A DNA stretch of 64,000 bases from NCBI RefSeq assembly GCF_001697225.1, contig NZ_CP014671.1:496001-560000 (forward strand). The letters are read 5' to 3'. The notes under the pieces are model-generated. The model made no database searches, was not told the origin of the DNA, and worked only from the letters and a program-made list of their open reading frames with translations. Within the stretch, counting starts at the first letter, position 1, and every line of letters starts with the position of its first letter. Positions 53,109 through 63,000 of the stretch are shown piece after piece. The translations under genes and the position numbers were made by a program. This DNA is from Immundisolibacter cernigliae (GTDB lineage: Bacteria > Pseudomonadota > Gammaproteobacteria > Immundisolibacterales > Immundisolibacteraceae).

Positions 53109-55139
53109 ATGACCGAACCGTTCCAGCTCGTCAGCCCCTTCGCTCCCGATGGCGACCAGCCGCAGGCCATCGCACGCCTGATCGAGGGGCTGCAGGCCGG
53201 CGAGGACGCGCAGGTGCTGCTGGGCGTCACCGGCTCGGGCAAGACCTTCACCATCGCCAACGTCATCCAGGCGGTGCAGCGCCCGACCATGGTGCTGGCG
53301 CACAACAAGACGCTCGCCGCGCAGCTGTACGCGGAGTTCCGGGATTTCTTTCCGCACAACGCGGTCGAGTACTTCGTCTCCTACTACGACTACTACCAGC
53401 CGGAAGCCTACGTGCCGGCGTCGGACACCTATATCGAGAAGGACGCCTCCATCAACGCGCAGATAGAGCAGCTGCGCCTGTCCGCCACCAAGGCGGTGCT
53501 GGAGCGGCGGGACGTGATCGTGGTGGCGTCGGTGTCGGCCATCTACGGCCTGGGCGACCCGCGCATGTACCTGAGCATGGTGCTGCACCTGTCGCGCGGC
53601 GAGCGCATCGACCAGCGCGCCATCCTGCGCCGCCTGGCCGAGCTGCAATACACGCGCAACGACCTGGACCTGAAGCGCGGCACCTACCGCGTGCGCGGCG
53701 AGATCATCGACGTGTTCCCGGCCGAGTCCGAAACCGACGCCGTGCGCATCGAACTGTTCGATGACGAGATCGAATCGCTGGCCTACTTCGACCCGCTGAC
53801 CGGCGCCATCCAGCGCCGCGTGCCGCGCCTGACCATCTACCCCAAGACCCACTACGTCACGCCCAAGGACACCATCCGCGCCGCGGTGGAGCAGATTCGT
53901 CAGGAACTCGGCCCGCGCCTGACCGCCCTGCGCGCCGCCGGCAAGCTGCTGGAAGCCCAGCGCCTGGAAGAGCGCACCCGCTTCGACATGGAAATGATGC
54001 AGGAGCTCGGCTACTGCTCCGGCATCGAGAACTACTCGCGCTACCTGTCCGGCCGCGCGGCCGGCGAGGCGCCGCCGACGCTGTTCGACTACCTGCCGCC
54101 CGACGCCCTGCTGGTGGTGGACGAGGCGCACGTCATGACGCCGCAGCTGCGCGCCATGTACCGCGGCGACCGCTCGCGCAAGGAAGTGCTGGTCGACTAC
54201 GGCTTTCGCCTGCCGTCGGCGCTCGACAACCGGCCGCTGAAGTTCGAGGAATGGGAGCGCCTGGCGCCGCAGACCATCTTCGTCTCCGCCACGCCCGGGC
54301 CGTACGAGCTTGGCCGCACCAGCACCGTCATCGAGCAGGTGGTGCGCCCGACCGGCCTGGTCGACCCCGAAGTCGAAATCCGCCCGGTGGCCAGCCAGGT
54401 GGACGATTTACTGTCTGAAATCACCCGCTGCGCGGCCCTTGACCAGCGCGTGTTGGTCACCACGCTGACCAAGCGCATGGCCGAGGACCTGACCGAGTAC
54501 CTGTCCGAGCACGGCGTGCGTGTGCGCTACCTGCACGCCGACGTCGAGACCGTGGAGCGCTCCGAGATCATCCGCGACCTGCGCCTGGGCGCCTTCGACG
54601 CCCTGGTCGGCATCAACCTGCTGCGCGAGGGCCTGGACATGCCCGAAGTCGCCCTGGTGGCCATCCTGGACGCCGACAAGGAAGGCTTCCTGCGCTCCGA
54701 ACAATCGCTGATCCAGACCATCGGCCGCGCCGCGCGCCACCTGAACGGCCGCGCCATCCTGTACGCCGACCGCATCACCGGCTCCATGCAGCGCGCCCTG
54801 GCCGAGACCGACCGCCGGCGCGCCAAGCAGATCGCCTACAACGCCGAGCATGGCATCACCCCGCGCGGCGTGCAAAAGGCCGTCGCCGAACTGCTCGACA
54901 TCGGCCGCAAGGAACCGGCCAGCGAGCGCCGCACCCTGGCCAAGGTGGCCGAGCAAGCCGCCGACTACAGCGCCATGTCGCCGCGCCAGATCGGCCAGCT
55001 CATCGCCCGCCTGGAACAGGACATGTACCGCCACGCCGAGAACCTGGAATTCGAACAGGCGGCGCAGGTACGCGACCGCATCCACGCCATTCGGGAGACG
55101 GCGCTGCGCGGCGGGGCGGTGGATATCGCCCTGCCGTAA
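53109..55139 (+). CDS. uvrB: Excinuclease ABC subunit B
   Basis: UvrB is the damage-verifying helicase of nucleotide excision repair. The 676-residue product has Walker [15 protein letters not shown], the beta-hairpin [12 protein letters not shown], the DEAH-type VVDEAH, the EGLDMPEV segment, and a C-terminal UVR domain ([13 protein letters not shown]). The ATG at 53109 is chosen although the frame is open to 51621. Confidence 0.98.
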   Translation: MTEPFQLVSPFAPDGDQPQAIARLIEGLQAGEDAQVLLGVTGSGKTFTIANVIQAVQRPTMVLAHNKTLAAQLYAEFRDFFPHNAVEYFVSYYDYYQPEAYVPASDTYIEKDASINAQIEQLRLSATKAVLERRDVIVVASVSAIYGLGDPRMYLSMVLHLSRGERIDQRAILRRLAELQYTRNDLDLKRGTYRVRGEIIDVFPAESETDAVRIELFDDEIESLAYFDPLTGAIQRRVPRLTIYPKTHYVTPKDTIRAAVEQIRQELGPRLTALRAAGKLLEAQRLEERTRFDMEMMQELGYCSGIENYSRYLSGRAAGEAPPTLFDYLPPDALLVVDEAHVMTPQLRAMYRGDRSRKEVLVDYGFRLPSALDNRPLKFEEWERLAPQTIFVSATPGPYELGRTSTVIEQVVRPTGLVDPEVEIRPVASQVDDLLSEITRCAALDQRVLVTTLTKRMAEDLTEYLSEHGVRVRYLHADVETVERSEIIRDLRLGAFDALVGINLLREGLDMPEVALVAILDADKEGFLRSEQSLIQTIGRAARHLNGRAILYADRITGSMQRALAETDRRRAKQIAYNAEHGITPRGVQKAVAELLDIGRKEPASERRTLAKVAEQAADYSAMSPRQIGQLIARLEQDMYRHAENLEFEQAAQVRDRIHAIRETALRGGAVDIALP

Positions 55140-55140
55140 G

Positions 55141-55275
55141 TCAACGAACGGGGCTACAGGTCTTGGGGCGTAAGGCCGGTAAGCTTCGCGACACGGGCAT
55201 CGCCAGGCGCTTCACGCGCTCCTCGAGGTCCGGATCGATCTCGATTGCGACGGGACGGGCCGTGGTCGAGCTCAT
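55141..55275 (-). pseudogene. Antitoxin-like fragment (RHH/CopG-type start), frameshifted
   Basis: The ORF begins MSSTTARPVAIEIDPDLEER and continues VKRLA, like the N-terminus of small ribbon-helix-helix antitoxins. After this the frame gives unrelated residues, while another frame reads DARVAKLTGLTPQDL and stops, so a one-base deletion probably broke it. No toxin partner is next to it. It abuts uvrB and the left 320-bp direct repeat. It could also be a stray decayed fragment of another small protein. Confidence 0.5.
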
Positions 55276-55290
55276 CGCTGCTGCCTGCTT

Positions 55291-55612
55291 CAGGGAAGCT
55301 GAACAAGTCCATCCCGGATTTCTCGGCGCCCGCAACCCAAAAACCTTGTGTGAGCGCAGCTTCGCTGCGCGATGATCGCCCGGCATAGCCGAGCTCCAGG
55401 GAAACCCCGTGGGAGGCCCGCCCTCGGGCCGAATCCTCAGGCGTAGCGATCGCGTTTTGGATTCGCGGCGAGGGCGCCGCTCCCACAGTTTTCCGATAGC
55501 TCACACAATCAGCAGCTTATAGCCACTGATTTTGGCAGCGCGGCCCTGCGGTACGGGAACGGCTCGCCCTGCCGTGGTGGGGCAACAATGCCAGACCTGA
55601 GCCCGTTGCCTT
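55291..55612. repeat. Left copy of ~322-bp direct repeat flanking the toxin-antitoxin pair
   Basis: Starts CAGGGAAGCTGAAC and ends GAGCCCGTTGCCTT. It matches 56435-56758 along its whole length with only scattered differences and contains a palindromic repeat at 55409-55486. Confidence 0.9.
55409..55486. repeat. Dispersed palindromic repeat, copy 3
   Basis: A 78-base copy of the unit at 51623, here inside the left direct repeat. Its ends are GTGGGAGGCCC and CCGCTCCCAC. Confidence 0.85.
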
Positions 55613-55677
55613 AGCCCTGCGCCGGCCCGCAGACTCCGGGAAAACCTCCGAGCCCACGGCTATGCGGGGGCCTTGTA

Positions 55678-55706
55678 TTGTCGGTAAGGCGTTATTGCAT
55701 TATTAT
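55678..55706 (+). promoter_or_regulatory. Candidate sigma-70 promoter of toxin-antitoxin operon
   Basis: A -35-like TTGTCG (55678-55683) and a -10-like TATTAT (55701-55706) are separated by 17 bases, about 38 bases before the antitoxin ATG. The stretch is AT-rich against GC-rich flanks. Operator sites for the AbrB-type antitoxin would be expected to overlap it. Confidence 0.5.
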
Positions 55707-55743
55707 CCGAAATTTCCAACAAGGGACCGCGAGGACGGACGCC

Positions 55744-55995
55744 ATGACCACATTGACCGTTACCGCACGGGGACAAGTGACGTTCAGAAAAGATGTACTG
55801 CAACATCTCGGCATCAAGCCGGGGGACAAGATCGAACTGGATTTACTGCCAAATGGTCGCGGCATGCTCAAGGCTGCCCGGCCAACCGGAACGATTGACG
55901 GCTTCATCGGATTGCTTGCGGACCGGACACAGAAAGTCGCCACCATCGAAGAAATCAACGCGGCGACCGCCCAAGGTTGGGCAGGCAAAGAATGA
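55744..55995 (+). CDS. AbrB/MazE-family antitoxin
   Basis: This 83-residue protein has an N-terminal swapped-hairpin AbrB domain (TLTVTARGQVTFRKDVL, GIKPGDKIEL) and a flexible C-terminal tail that would bind the toxin. It overlaps the PIN gene by four bases (ATGA), typical of toxin-antitoxin pairs. The ATG at 55744 is preferred over 55678. A GAGGA ribosome site lies upstream. It probably autoregulates the operon. Confidence 0.9.
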   Translation: MTTLTVTARGQVTFRKDVLQHLGIKPGDKIELDLLPNGRGMLKAARPTGTIDGFIGLLADRTQKVATIEEINAATAQGWAGKE

Positions 55996-56405
55996 AGGTC
56001 GCTGTCGATACCAACGTACTCATTCGTGCTGTCGTGCGCGATGATCCTGCACAAGCGAAGGTCGCCACCAAGGTCTTGACCGATGCTGAATTGATCGCGG
56101 TAGCAATGCCGTGTCTGTGCGAATTTGTGTGGGTGCTGCTCAGGGTCTACGACTTCCAACCATCCGACGTGAGCACCGCTATCCGCGCACTACTTGCCGC
56201 CGCAAACGTGGAAGCGAACCGGCCCGCCGTAGAGGCGGGCCTGTCGGTGCTCGAAGCGGGAGGTGATTTCGCCGATGGCGTCATTGCCTATGAAGGAAAC
56301 TGGCTCGGTGGGGAAGTCTTCGTATCCTTCGACAAAAAAGCGGTTGCACTTCTCACGGCACAAGGCCAACCAGCGCGCCTTCCGGGGCATTCGGGTCAGG
56401 TCTAG
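55992..56405 (+). CDS. PIN-domain toxin (VapC-like ribonuclease)
   Basis: This 137-residue PIN protein has the acidic active-site residues in DTNVLIRAV, CLCEFVWVLL, DFADGVIAY and SFDKKAV. Such toxins cut RNA, often tRNA, when free of antitoxin. It overlaps the antitoxin gene by four bases. The ATG at 55992 gives the standard PIN N-terminus. Confidence 0.9.
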   Translation: MKVAVDTNVLIRAVVRDDPAQAKVATKVLTDAELIAVAMPCLCEFVWVLLRVYDFQPSDVSTAIRALLAAANVEANRPAVEAGLSVLEAGGDFADGVIAYEGNWLGGEVFVSFDKKAVALLTAQGQPARLPGHSGQV

Positions 56406-56434
56406 CTTTACAGCATCCCGCCTCCCCCGATCCC

Positions 56435-56758
56435 CAGGGAAGCGCTGAATAAATCCATCCTGGATTTCTCGGCGCCCGCTACCCAAAAACCTTGTGGGAG
56501 CGCAGCTTTGCTGCGCGATGATCGCCCGGCACAGCCGGGCTCCAGGGAAACCCCGTGGGAGGCCCGCCCTCGGGCCGAATCGTCAGGCGTAGCGATCGCG
56601 TTTTGGATTCGCGGCGAGGGCGCCGCTCCTACAGTTTCCCGATAGCTCGCAAAATCAGCAGCTTGCAGCCACCGATTCTGGCGGCGCGTCCCTGCGCTAC
56701 GGGAACGGCTCGCCCTGCCGTGGTGGGGCAACAATGCCAGACCTGAGCCCGTTGCCTT
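56435..56758. repeat. Right copy of ~322-bp direct repeat
   Basis: Direct copy of 55291-55612 beginning CAGGGAAGCGCTGAAT, 30 bases after the PIN stop. Differences are scattered single bases or small gaps. It includes the dispersed palindromic unit at 56555-56632. Confidence 0.9.
56555..56632. repeat. Dispersed palindromic repeat, copy 4
   Basis: A 78-base copy of the unit at 51623, ending CTCCTAC instead of CTCCCAC, inside the right direct repeat. Confidence 0.85.
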
Positions 56759-57022
56759 TCCACCCATGTAGTCGAACGGACGGATTTCATAGCTTTACGC
56801 CCGATTTATCGTTGCAGGGGTCGCGCCCCGCCCTGAACCGATAACGAGCGCATACCGGTAAAAATACCGGGGAGAAACTTCAAGCACACGCTACACACAA
56901 TGTGTGTGACTGCACATATCCGCCAGAAATGGCGGCCGCTGTCCAACAGCACGTCCGCTCAAGAATAATCAGATGAGCTTTTTCTAATCAGTCCGGCAAG
57001 ACCTTAGCCCGGAACCCACGAG
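56759..57022. other. Gene-free stretch downstream of the direct repeat
   Basis: No convincing gene is visible. It is less GC-rich than its surroundings and includes CACACGCTACACACAATGTGTGTG, whose ACACA/TGTGT arms form a small hairpin. Confidence 0.5.
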
Positions 57023-57055
57023 AAAAAGGCCGCGCTGAAACAACCAGCGCGGCCT
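57023..57055 (-). terminator. Intrinsic terminator of the adhesin gene
   Basis: On the minus strand a perfect 11-bp stem (AGGCCGCGCTG / CAGCGCGGCCT) with a 7-base loop is followed by TTTTT, 19 bases after the adhesin stop codon. This is a strong rho-independent terminator. Confidence 0.92.
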
Positions 57056-57073
57056 GGACGATGCCGGGCGACC

Positions 57074-60000
57074 TCAGACCGTGTGGTCGATCTGGCCGTT
57101 GGTGATCAGCGTATCGAGGGTGGTAGTCACATTCTGCAGCGTAGCGATCTGCACTGCGTCGGCGTGGTCCCCGCCAGTGGCATCGAAGGCGATGGTTGTA
57201 TTTGCACCGGACGCAACAACCAGGTAGTCGCTTTCGTGATCGGTGAATTGCGCCGGCGTGATCCCCGCCCCGGCCAGTAGGTCGCTGATGTCAAGCACGT
57301 CCCCACCCGACGCTAGGGGAGCAACGGTGAAATCGGTAATGGTGTCCACGCCACGCCCCACATCACCACGCTGGAAAACGAAGCGGTCGCTAGTCGAGTC
57401 CGGCCCACCACTTCCGCCCGTAAGCGTGTCCGATCCGGTCTGGCCGAACAGCACGTCGCTGCCAGCACCACCCACCAGGATGTCGTCGCCGCCGCCGCCG
57501 CCGCCGATGAGAACATCGTCCCCTTCAAGCCCCGTCAGGATATCCGCTCCTGCCGCGCCCGAAAGAATGTCGTTACCGGTGGTTCCGGGCAGGTCAAAAG
57601 CCTCGGTTGCCGGCACCGGATCGTTCGCGTAGATGTCCACGGTGAAGCTCTGCGCGGCGGTGATGTCTCCATCGCCGTCCTGCAACTGCACGTCGAAGCT
57701 GATCTGCTCGTCGTCAGGCGGGAATGTGGCCGTAGCCTCGAAAGAAGTAAGCATGATCTTAGCGGCCTGATTGTTGGCAGCGCTGGTGATGTTGAAATCG
57801 ACGTTCACCACATTCCCGTCGAAATCGCCGGATGCCAGAAAGTCTACGGTCGTCTCACCGTTCCCGCTCACGTCAAAGGAACCGGTAATGGAATCACCGT
57901 CCGCGTCGAACGCTTCCCATTGGACGGTCAAGGTTCCCGTACCGTTGAACTCGTAGGCGAGCGTGAAGTCGCTCGCCAGGAAGCCGATGAACGTCGTCGT
58001 CCAACTCTCGTTCTGATTGAACAGATTGCTGCCTACACCGAACTCCCCGTTCGACGGATTGAAATTGGCCGAGCTGCCATTTATCTCCGCGTTCTCGAAC
58101 CGGATCTGAGCATCCGGATCGTCGGCATCGGTAAACGTCAGCGTCGAAACCGGGCCACCGGGTTCCACCCCAGTCAGATCAAAGTCCACATCTCCCTCCG
58201 CCGAAGTCTGCAGCAGGGTGAACTGGTACTGCCCGCTGTCATCAACCGTCAGGGTGTAAATAGGAACGTCGTCCGCGTCGAGGCCGGTAACCATACTCGT
58301 ACCTTCACCGGTAATCGAGGTCGAAAACCCGTCGTCATCCACATTCGAGATAACAAACTGGCCGACCCCGTCGCTTCCGGCGTCGAACGCCATCTGGCCG
58401 GTAACAGTTTGTAGCTCGTTGGGCATGACGATGTTGGCAATTGGCTCGAGCGTCGGACCGTCGTCCTTGAAGGTGATGCTCAGGGCATTGGCGCTGGTCG
58501 CCGTGTCAAAGTCGCCGTCGGCATCGGTCACCGTCTGCACCACGCCGATCGCCGCCGCACCGCTCAGGCTGACACCGTCGTCATGCGCGGCTCCCATGCC
58601 GTCCACCGGGTGGTTGAAGGTGACGTGCTGCGTCACCGTGACTTCGCCGGTCGCGCTGTCGATGCTGATGGTGAAGGCTTTGATGCCTACGTCGTTGTTG
58701 TCGCCCGTCCAGCCTTCGTACTGGGTGTCGCTGATCTTGTACAGATTGACTTCATCCGCACTGCCATTGACGAAGATGCCGGTGAGCGCCCCATCGGTGG
58801 CGCTCAGGCTGTAGGTGGTCGTGCCTGCGCCGTCCTGGCCGTATACCGGCGCATTGAACAGGCCGGCAATGGTGGCAGCAGTAATCGTCGCCGTGTCCAG
58901 ACCGCCGGTTTCGTCCAGCGTGACCGAGCCCGTGCCAGCGTTCGCCGAGGCGTCCGGACCGTCGTCCTTGAAGGTGATCGACAGCGCATTGCTGCTGGTC
59001 GCCGTGTCAAAGTCGCCGTCAGCATCGGTCACCGTCTGCACCACGCCGATCGCCGCCGCACCGCTCAGGCTGACACCGTCGTCATGCGCGGCTCCCATGC
59101 CGTCCACCGGGTGGTTGAAGGTGACGTGCTGCGTCACCGTGACTTCGCCGGTCGCGCTGTCGATGCTGATGGTGAAGGCTTTGATGCCTACGTCGTTGTT
59201 GTCGCCCGTCCAGCCTTCGTACTGGGTGTCGCTGATCTTGTACAGATTGACTTCATCCGCACTGCCATTGACGAAGATGCCGGTGAGCGCACCGTCGGTC
59301 GCGCTCAGGCTGTAGGTGGTCGTGCCTGCGCCGTCCTGGCCGTATACCGGCGCATTGAACAGGCCGGCAATGGTGGCAGCAGTAATCGTCGCCGTGTCCA
59401 GACCGCCGGTTTCGTCCAGCGTGACCGAGCCCGTGCCAGCGTTCGCCGAGGCGTCCGGACCGTCGTCCTTGAAGGTGATCGACAGCGCATTGCTGCTGGT
59501 CGCCGTGTCAAAGTCGCCGTCAGCATCGGTCACCGTCTGCACCACGCCGATCGCCGCCGCACCGCTCAGGCTGACACCGTCGTCATGCGCGGCTCCCATG
59601 CCGTCCACCGGGTGGTTGAAGGTGACGTGCTGCGTCACCGTGACTTCGCCGGTCGCGCTGTCGATGCTGATGGTGAAGGCTTTGATGCCTACGTCGTTGT
59701 TGTCGCCCGTCCAGCCTTCGTACTGGGTGTCGCTGATCTTGTACAGATTGACTTCATCCGCACTGCCATTGACGAAGATGCCGGTGAGCGCACCGTCGGT
59801 CGCGCTCAGGCTATAGGTGGTCGTGCCTGCGCCGTCCTGGCCGTATACCGGCGCATTGAACAGGCCGGCAATGGTGGCAGCAGTAATCGTCGCCGTGTCC
59901 AGACCGCCGGTTTCGTCCAGCGTGACCGAGCCCGTGCCAGCGTTCGCCGAGGCGTCCGGACCGTCGTCCTTGAAGGTGATCGACAGCGCATTGCTGCTGG

Positions 60001-63000
60001 TCGCCGTGTCAAAGTCGCCGTCAGCATCGGTCACCGTCTGCACCACGCCGATCGCCGCCGCACCGCTCAGGCTGACACCGTCGTCATGCGCGGCTCCCAT
60101 GCCGTCCACCGGGTGGTTGAAGGTGACGTGCTGCGTCACCGTGACTTCGCCGGTCGCGCTGTCGATGCTGATGGTGAAGGCTTTGATGCCTACGTCGTTG
60201 TTGTCGCCCGTCCAGCCTTCGTACTGGGTGTCGCTGATCTTGTACAGATTGACTTCATCCGCACTGCCATTGACGAAGATGCCGGTGAGCGCCCCATCGG
60301 TGGCGCTCAGGCTGTAGGTGGTCGTGCCTGCGCCGTCCTGGCCGTATACCGGCGCATTGAACAGGCCGGCAATGGTGGCAGCAGTAATCGTCGCCGTGTC
60401 CAGACCGCCGGTTTCGTCCAGCGTGACCGAGCCCGTGCCAGCGTTCGCCGAGGCGTCCGGACCGTCGTCCTTGAAGGTGATCGACAGCGCATTGCTGCTG
60501 GTCGCCGTGTCAAAGTCGCCGTCAGCATCGGTCACCGTCTGCACCACGCCGATCGCCGCCGCACCGCTCAGGCTGACACCGTCGTCATGCGCGGCTCCCA
60601 TGCCGTCCACCGGGTGGTTGAAGGTGACGTGCTGCGTCACCGTGACTTCGCCGGTCGCGCTGTCGATGCTGATGGTGAAGGCTTTGATGCCTACGTCGTT
60701 GTTGTCGCCCGTCCAGCCTTCGTACTGGGTGTCGCTGATCTTGTACAGATTGACTTCATCCGCACTGCCATTGACGAAGATGCCGGTGAGCGCCCCGTCG
60801 GTCGCGCTCAGGCTATAGGTGGTCGTGCCTGCGCCGTCCTGGCCGTATACCGGCGCATTGAACAGGCCGGCAATGGTGGCAGCAGTAATCGTCGCCGTGT
60901 CCAGACCGCCGGTTTCGTCCAGCGTGACCGAGCCCGTGCCAGCGTTCGCCGAGGCGTCCGGACCGTCGTCCTTGAAGGTGATCGACAGCGCATTGCTGCT
61001 GGTCGCCGTGTCAAAGTCGCCGTCAGCATCGGTCACCGTCTGCACCACGCCGATCGCCGCCGCACCGCTCAGGCTGACACCGTCGTCATGCGCGGCTCCC
61101 ATGCCGTCCACCGGGTGGTTGAAGGTGACGTGCTGCGTCACCGTGACTTCGCCGGTCGCGCTGTCGATGCTGATGGTGAAGGCTTTGATGCCTACGTCGT
61201 TGTTGTCGCCCGTCCAGCCTTCGTACTGGGTGTCGCTGATCTTGTACAGATTGACTTCATCCGCACTGCCATTGACGAAGATGCCGGTGAGCGCACCGTC
61301 GGTCGCGCTCAGGCTATAGGTGGTCGTGCCTGCGCCGTCCTGGCCGTATACCGGCGCATTGAACAGGCCGGCAATGGTGGCAGCAGTAATCGTCGCCGTG
61401 TCCAGACCGCCGGTTTCGTCCAGCGTGACCGAGCCCGTGCCAGCGTTCGCCGAGGCGTCCGGACCGTCGTCCTTGAAGGTGATCGACAGCGCATTGCTGC
61501 TGGTCGCCGTGTCAAAGTCGCCGTCAGCATCGGTCACCGTCTGCACCACGCCGATCGCCGCCGCACCGCTCAGGCTGACACCGTCGTCATGCGCGGCTCC
61601 CATGCCGTCCACCGGGTGGTTGAAGGTGACGTGCTGCGTCACCGTGACTTCGCCGGTCGCGCTGTCGATGCTGATGGTGAAGGCTTTGATGCCTACGTCG
61701 TTGTTGTCGCCCGTCCAGCCTTCGTACTGGGTGTCGCTGATCTTGTACAGATTGACTTCATCCGCACTGCCATTGACGAAGATGCCGGTGAGCGCCCCAT
61801 CGGTGGCGCTCAGGCTGTAGGTGGTCGTGCCTGCGCCGTCCTGGCCGTATACCGGCGCATTGAACAGGCCGGCAATGGTGGCAGCAGTAATCGTCGCCGT
61901 GTCCAGACCGCCGGTTTCGTCCAGCGTGACCGAGCCCGTGCCAGCGTTCGCCGAGGCGTCCGGACCGTCGTCCTTGAAGGTGATCGACAGCGCATTGCTG
62001 CTGGTCGCCGTGTCAAAGTCGCCGTCAGCATCGGTCACCGTCTGCACCACGCCGATCGCCGCCGCACCGCTCAGGCTGACACCGTCGTCATGCGCGGCTC
62101 CCATGCCGTCCACCGGGTGGTTGAAGGTGACGTGCTGCGTCACCGTGACTTCGCCGGTCGCGCTGTCGATGCTGATGGTGAAGGCTTTGATGCCTACGTC
62201 GTTGTTGTCGCCCGTCCAGCCTTCGTACTGGGTGTCGCTGATCTTGTACAGATTGACTTCATCCGCACTGCCATTGACGAAGATGCCGGTGAGCGCCCCG
62301 TCGGTCGCGCTCAGGCTATAGGTGGTCGTGCCTGCGCCGTCCTGGCCGTATACCGGCGCATTGAACAGGCCGGCAATGGTGGCAGCAGTAATCGTCGCCG
62401 TGTCCAGACCGCCGGTTTCGTCCAGCGTGACCGAGCCCGTGCCAGCGTTCGCCGAGGCGTCCGGACCGTCGTCATACACCGTGATAACAATCGGCTGCGC
62501 GGCCGTGCTGGTATATGACACACCATTAACGACTACGGTCGTGGAAACCTCAGCGGTGATGTTGATAGGCAGGGTGTCATTGTGCTGATCACCACCCTGC
62601 GGGTGGTCCATCGGCTGGAGTTGGGTGAAGGTGTAGGTTTCATTGTTGTTCACCACGATCTGCCAACTACCGTCATTGGCTGTCAGGGTGTTGGTGGCGG
62701 CATTCCACGTGGCGTCAGTCGCGGCCAGCGTGACGACGGGTGTCGTGCCCGCGCCCAAGTAAGTGACGTCAAGCACGCCCGTGACGGAATCCAGTCCGCC
62801 GGTTTCGTCCACACTGTTGTTAGTGGCATCAATCGCAATATCGTCATCCACGATGGTGACCGTGGCGCTGTCATTGAGCAGCGTTGCACCGATAACGTTG
62901 CTGAGCACAATCTGGAAGGTCTCGTTGCCCTCGATCACAGTATCGGCAACGATATTTTCGGTGACGGTAAAGCCGATAAACCCTGCGGGAATCGTGACGG

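Noticed and set aside
58463-62470. CRISPR-like or satellite array
   Set aside because: The units are 501 bp, code a protein repeat in frame and have no spacers.
58583-62518. Plus-strand 1311-codon gene
   Set aside because: It is the exact antisense of the adhesin repeats, has no ribosome site, and repeats with the same 501-base period.
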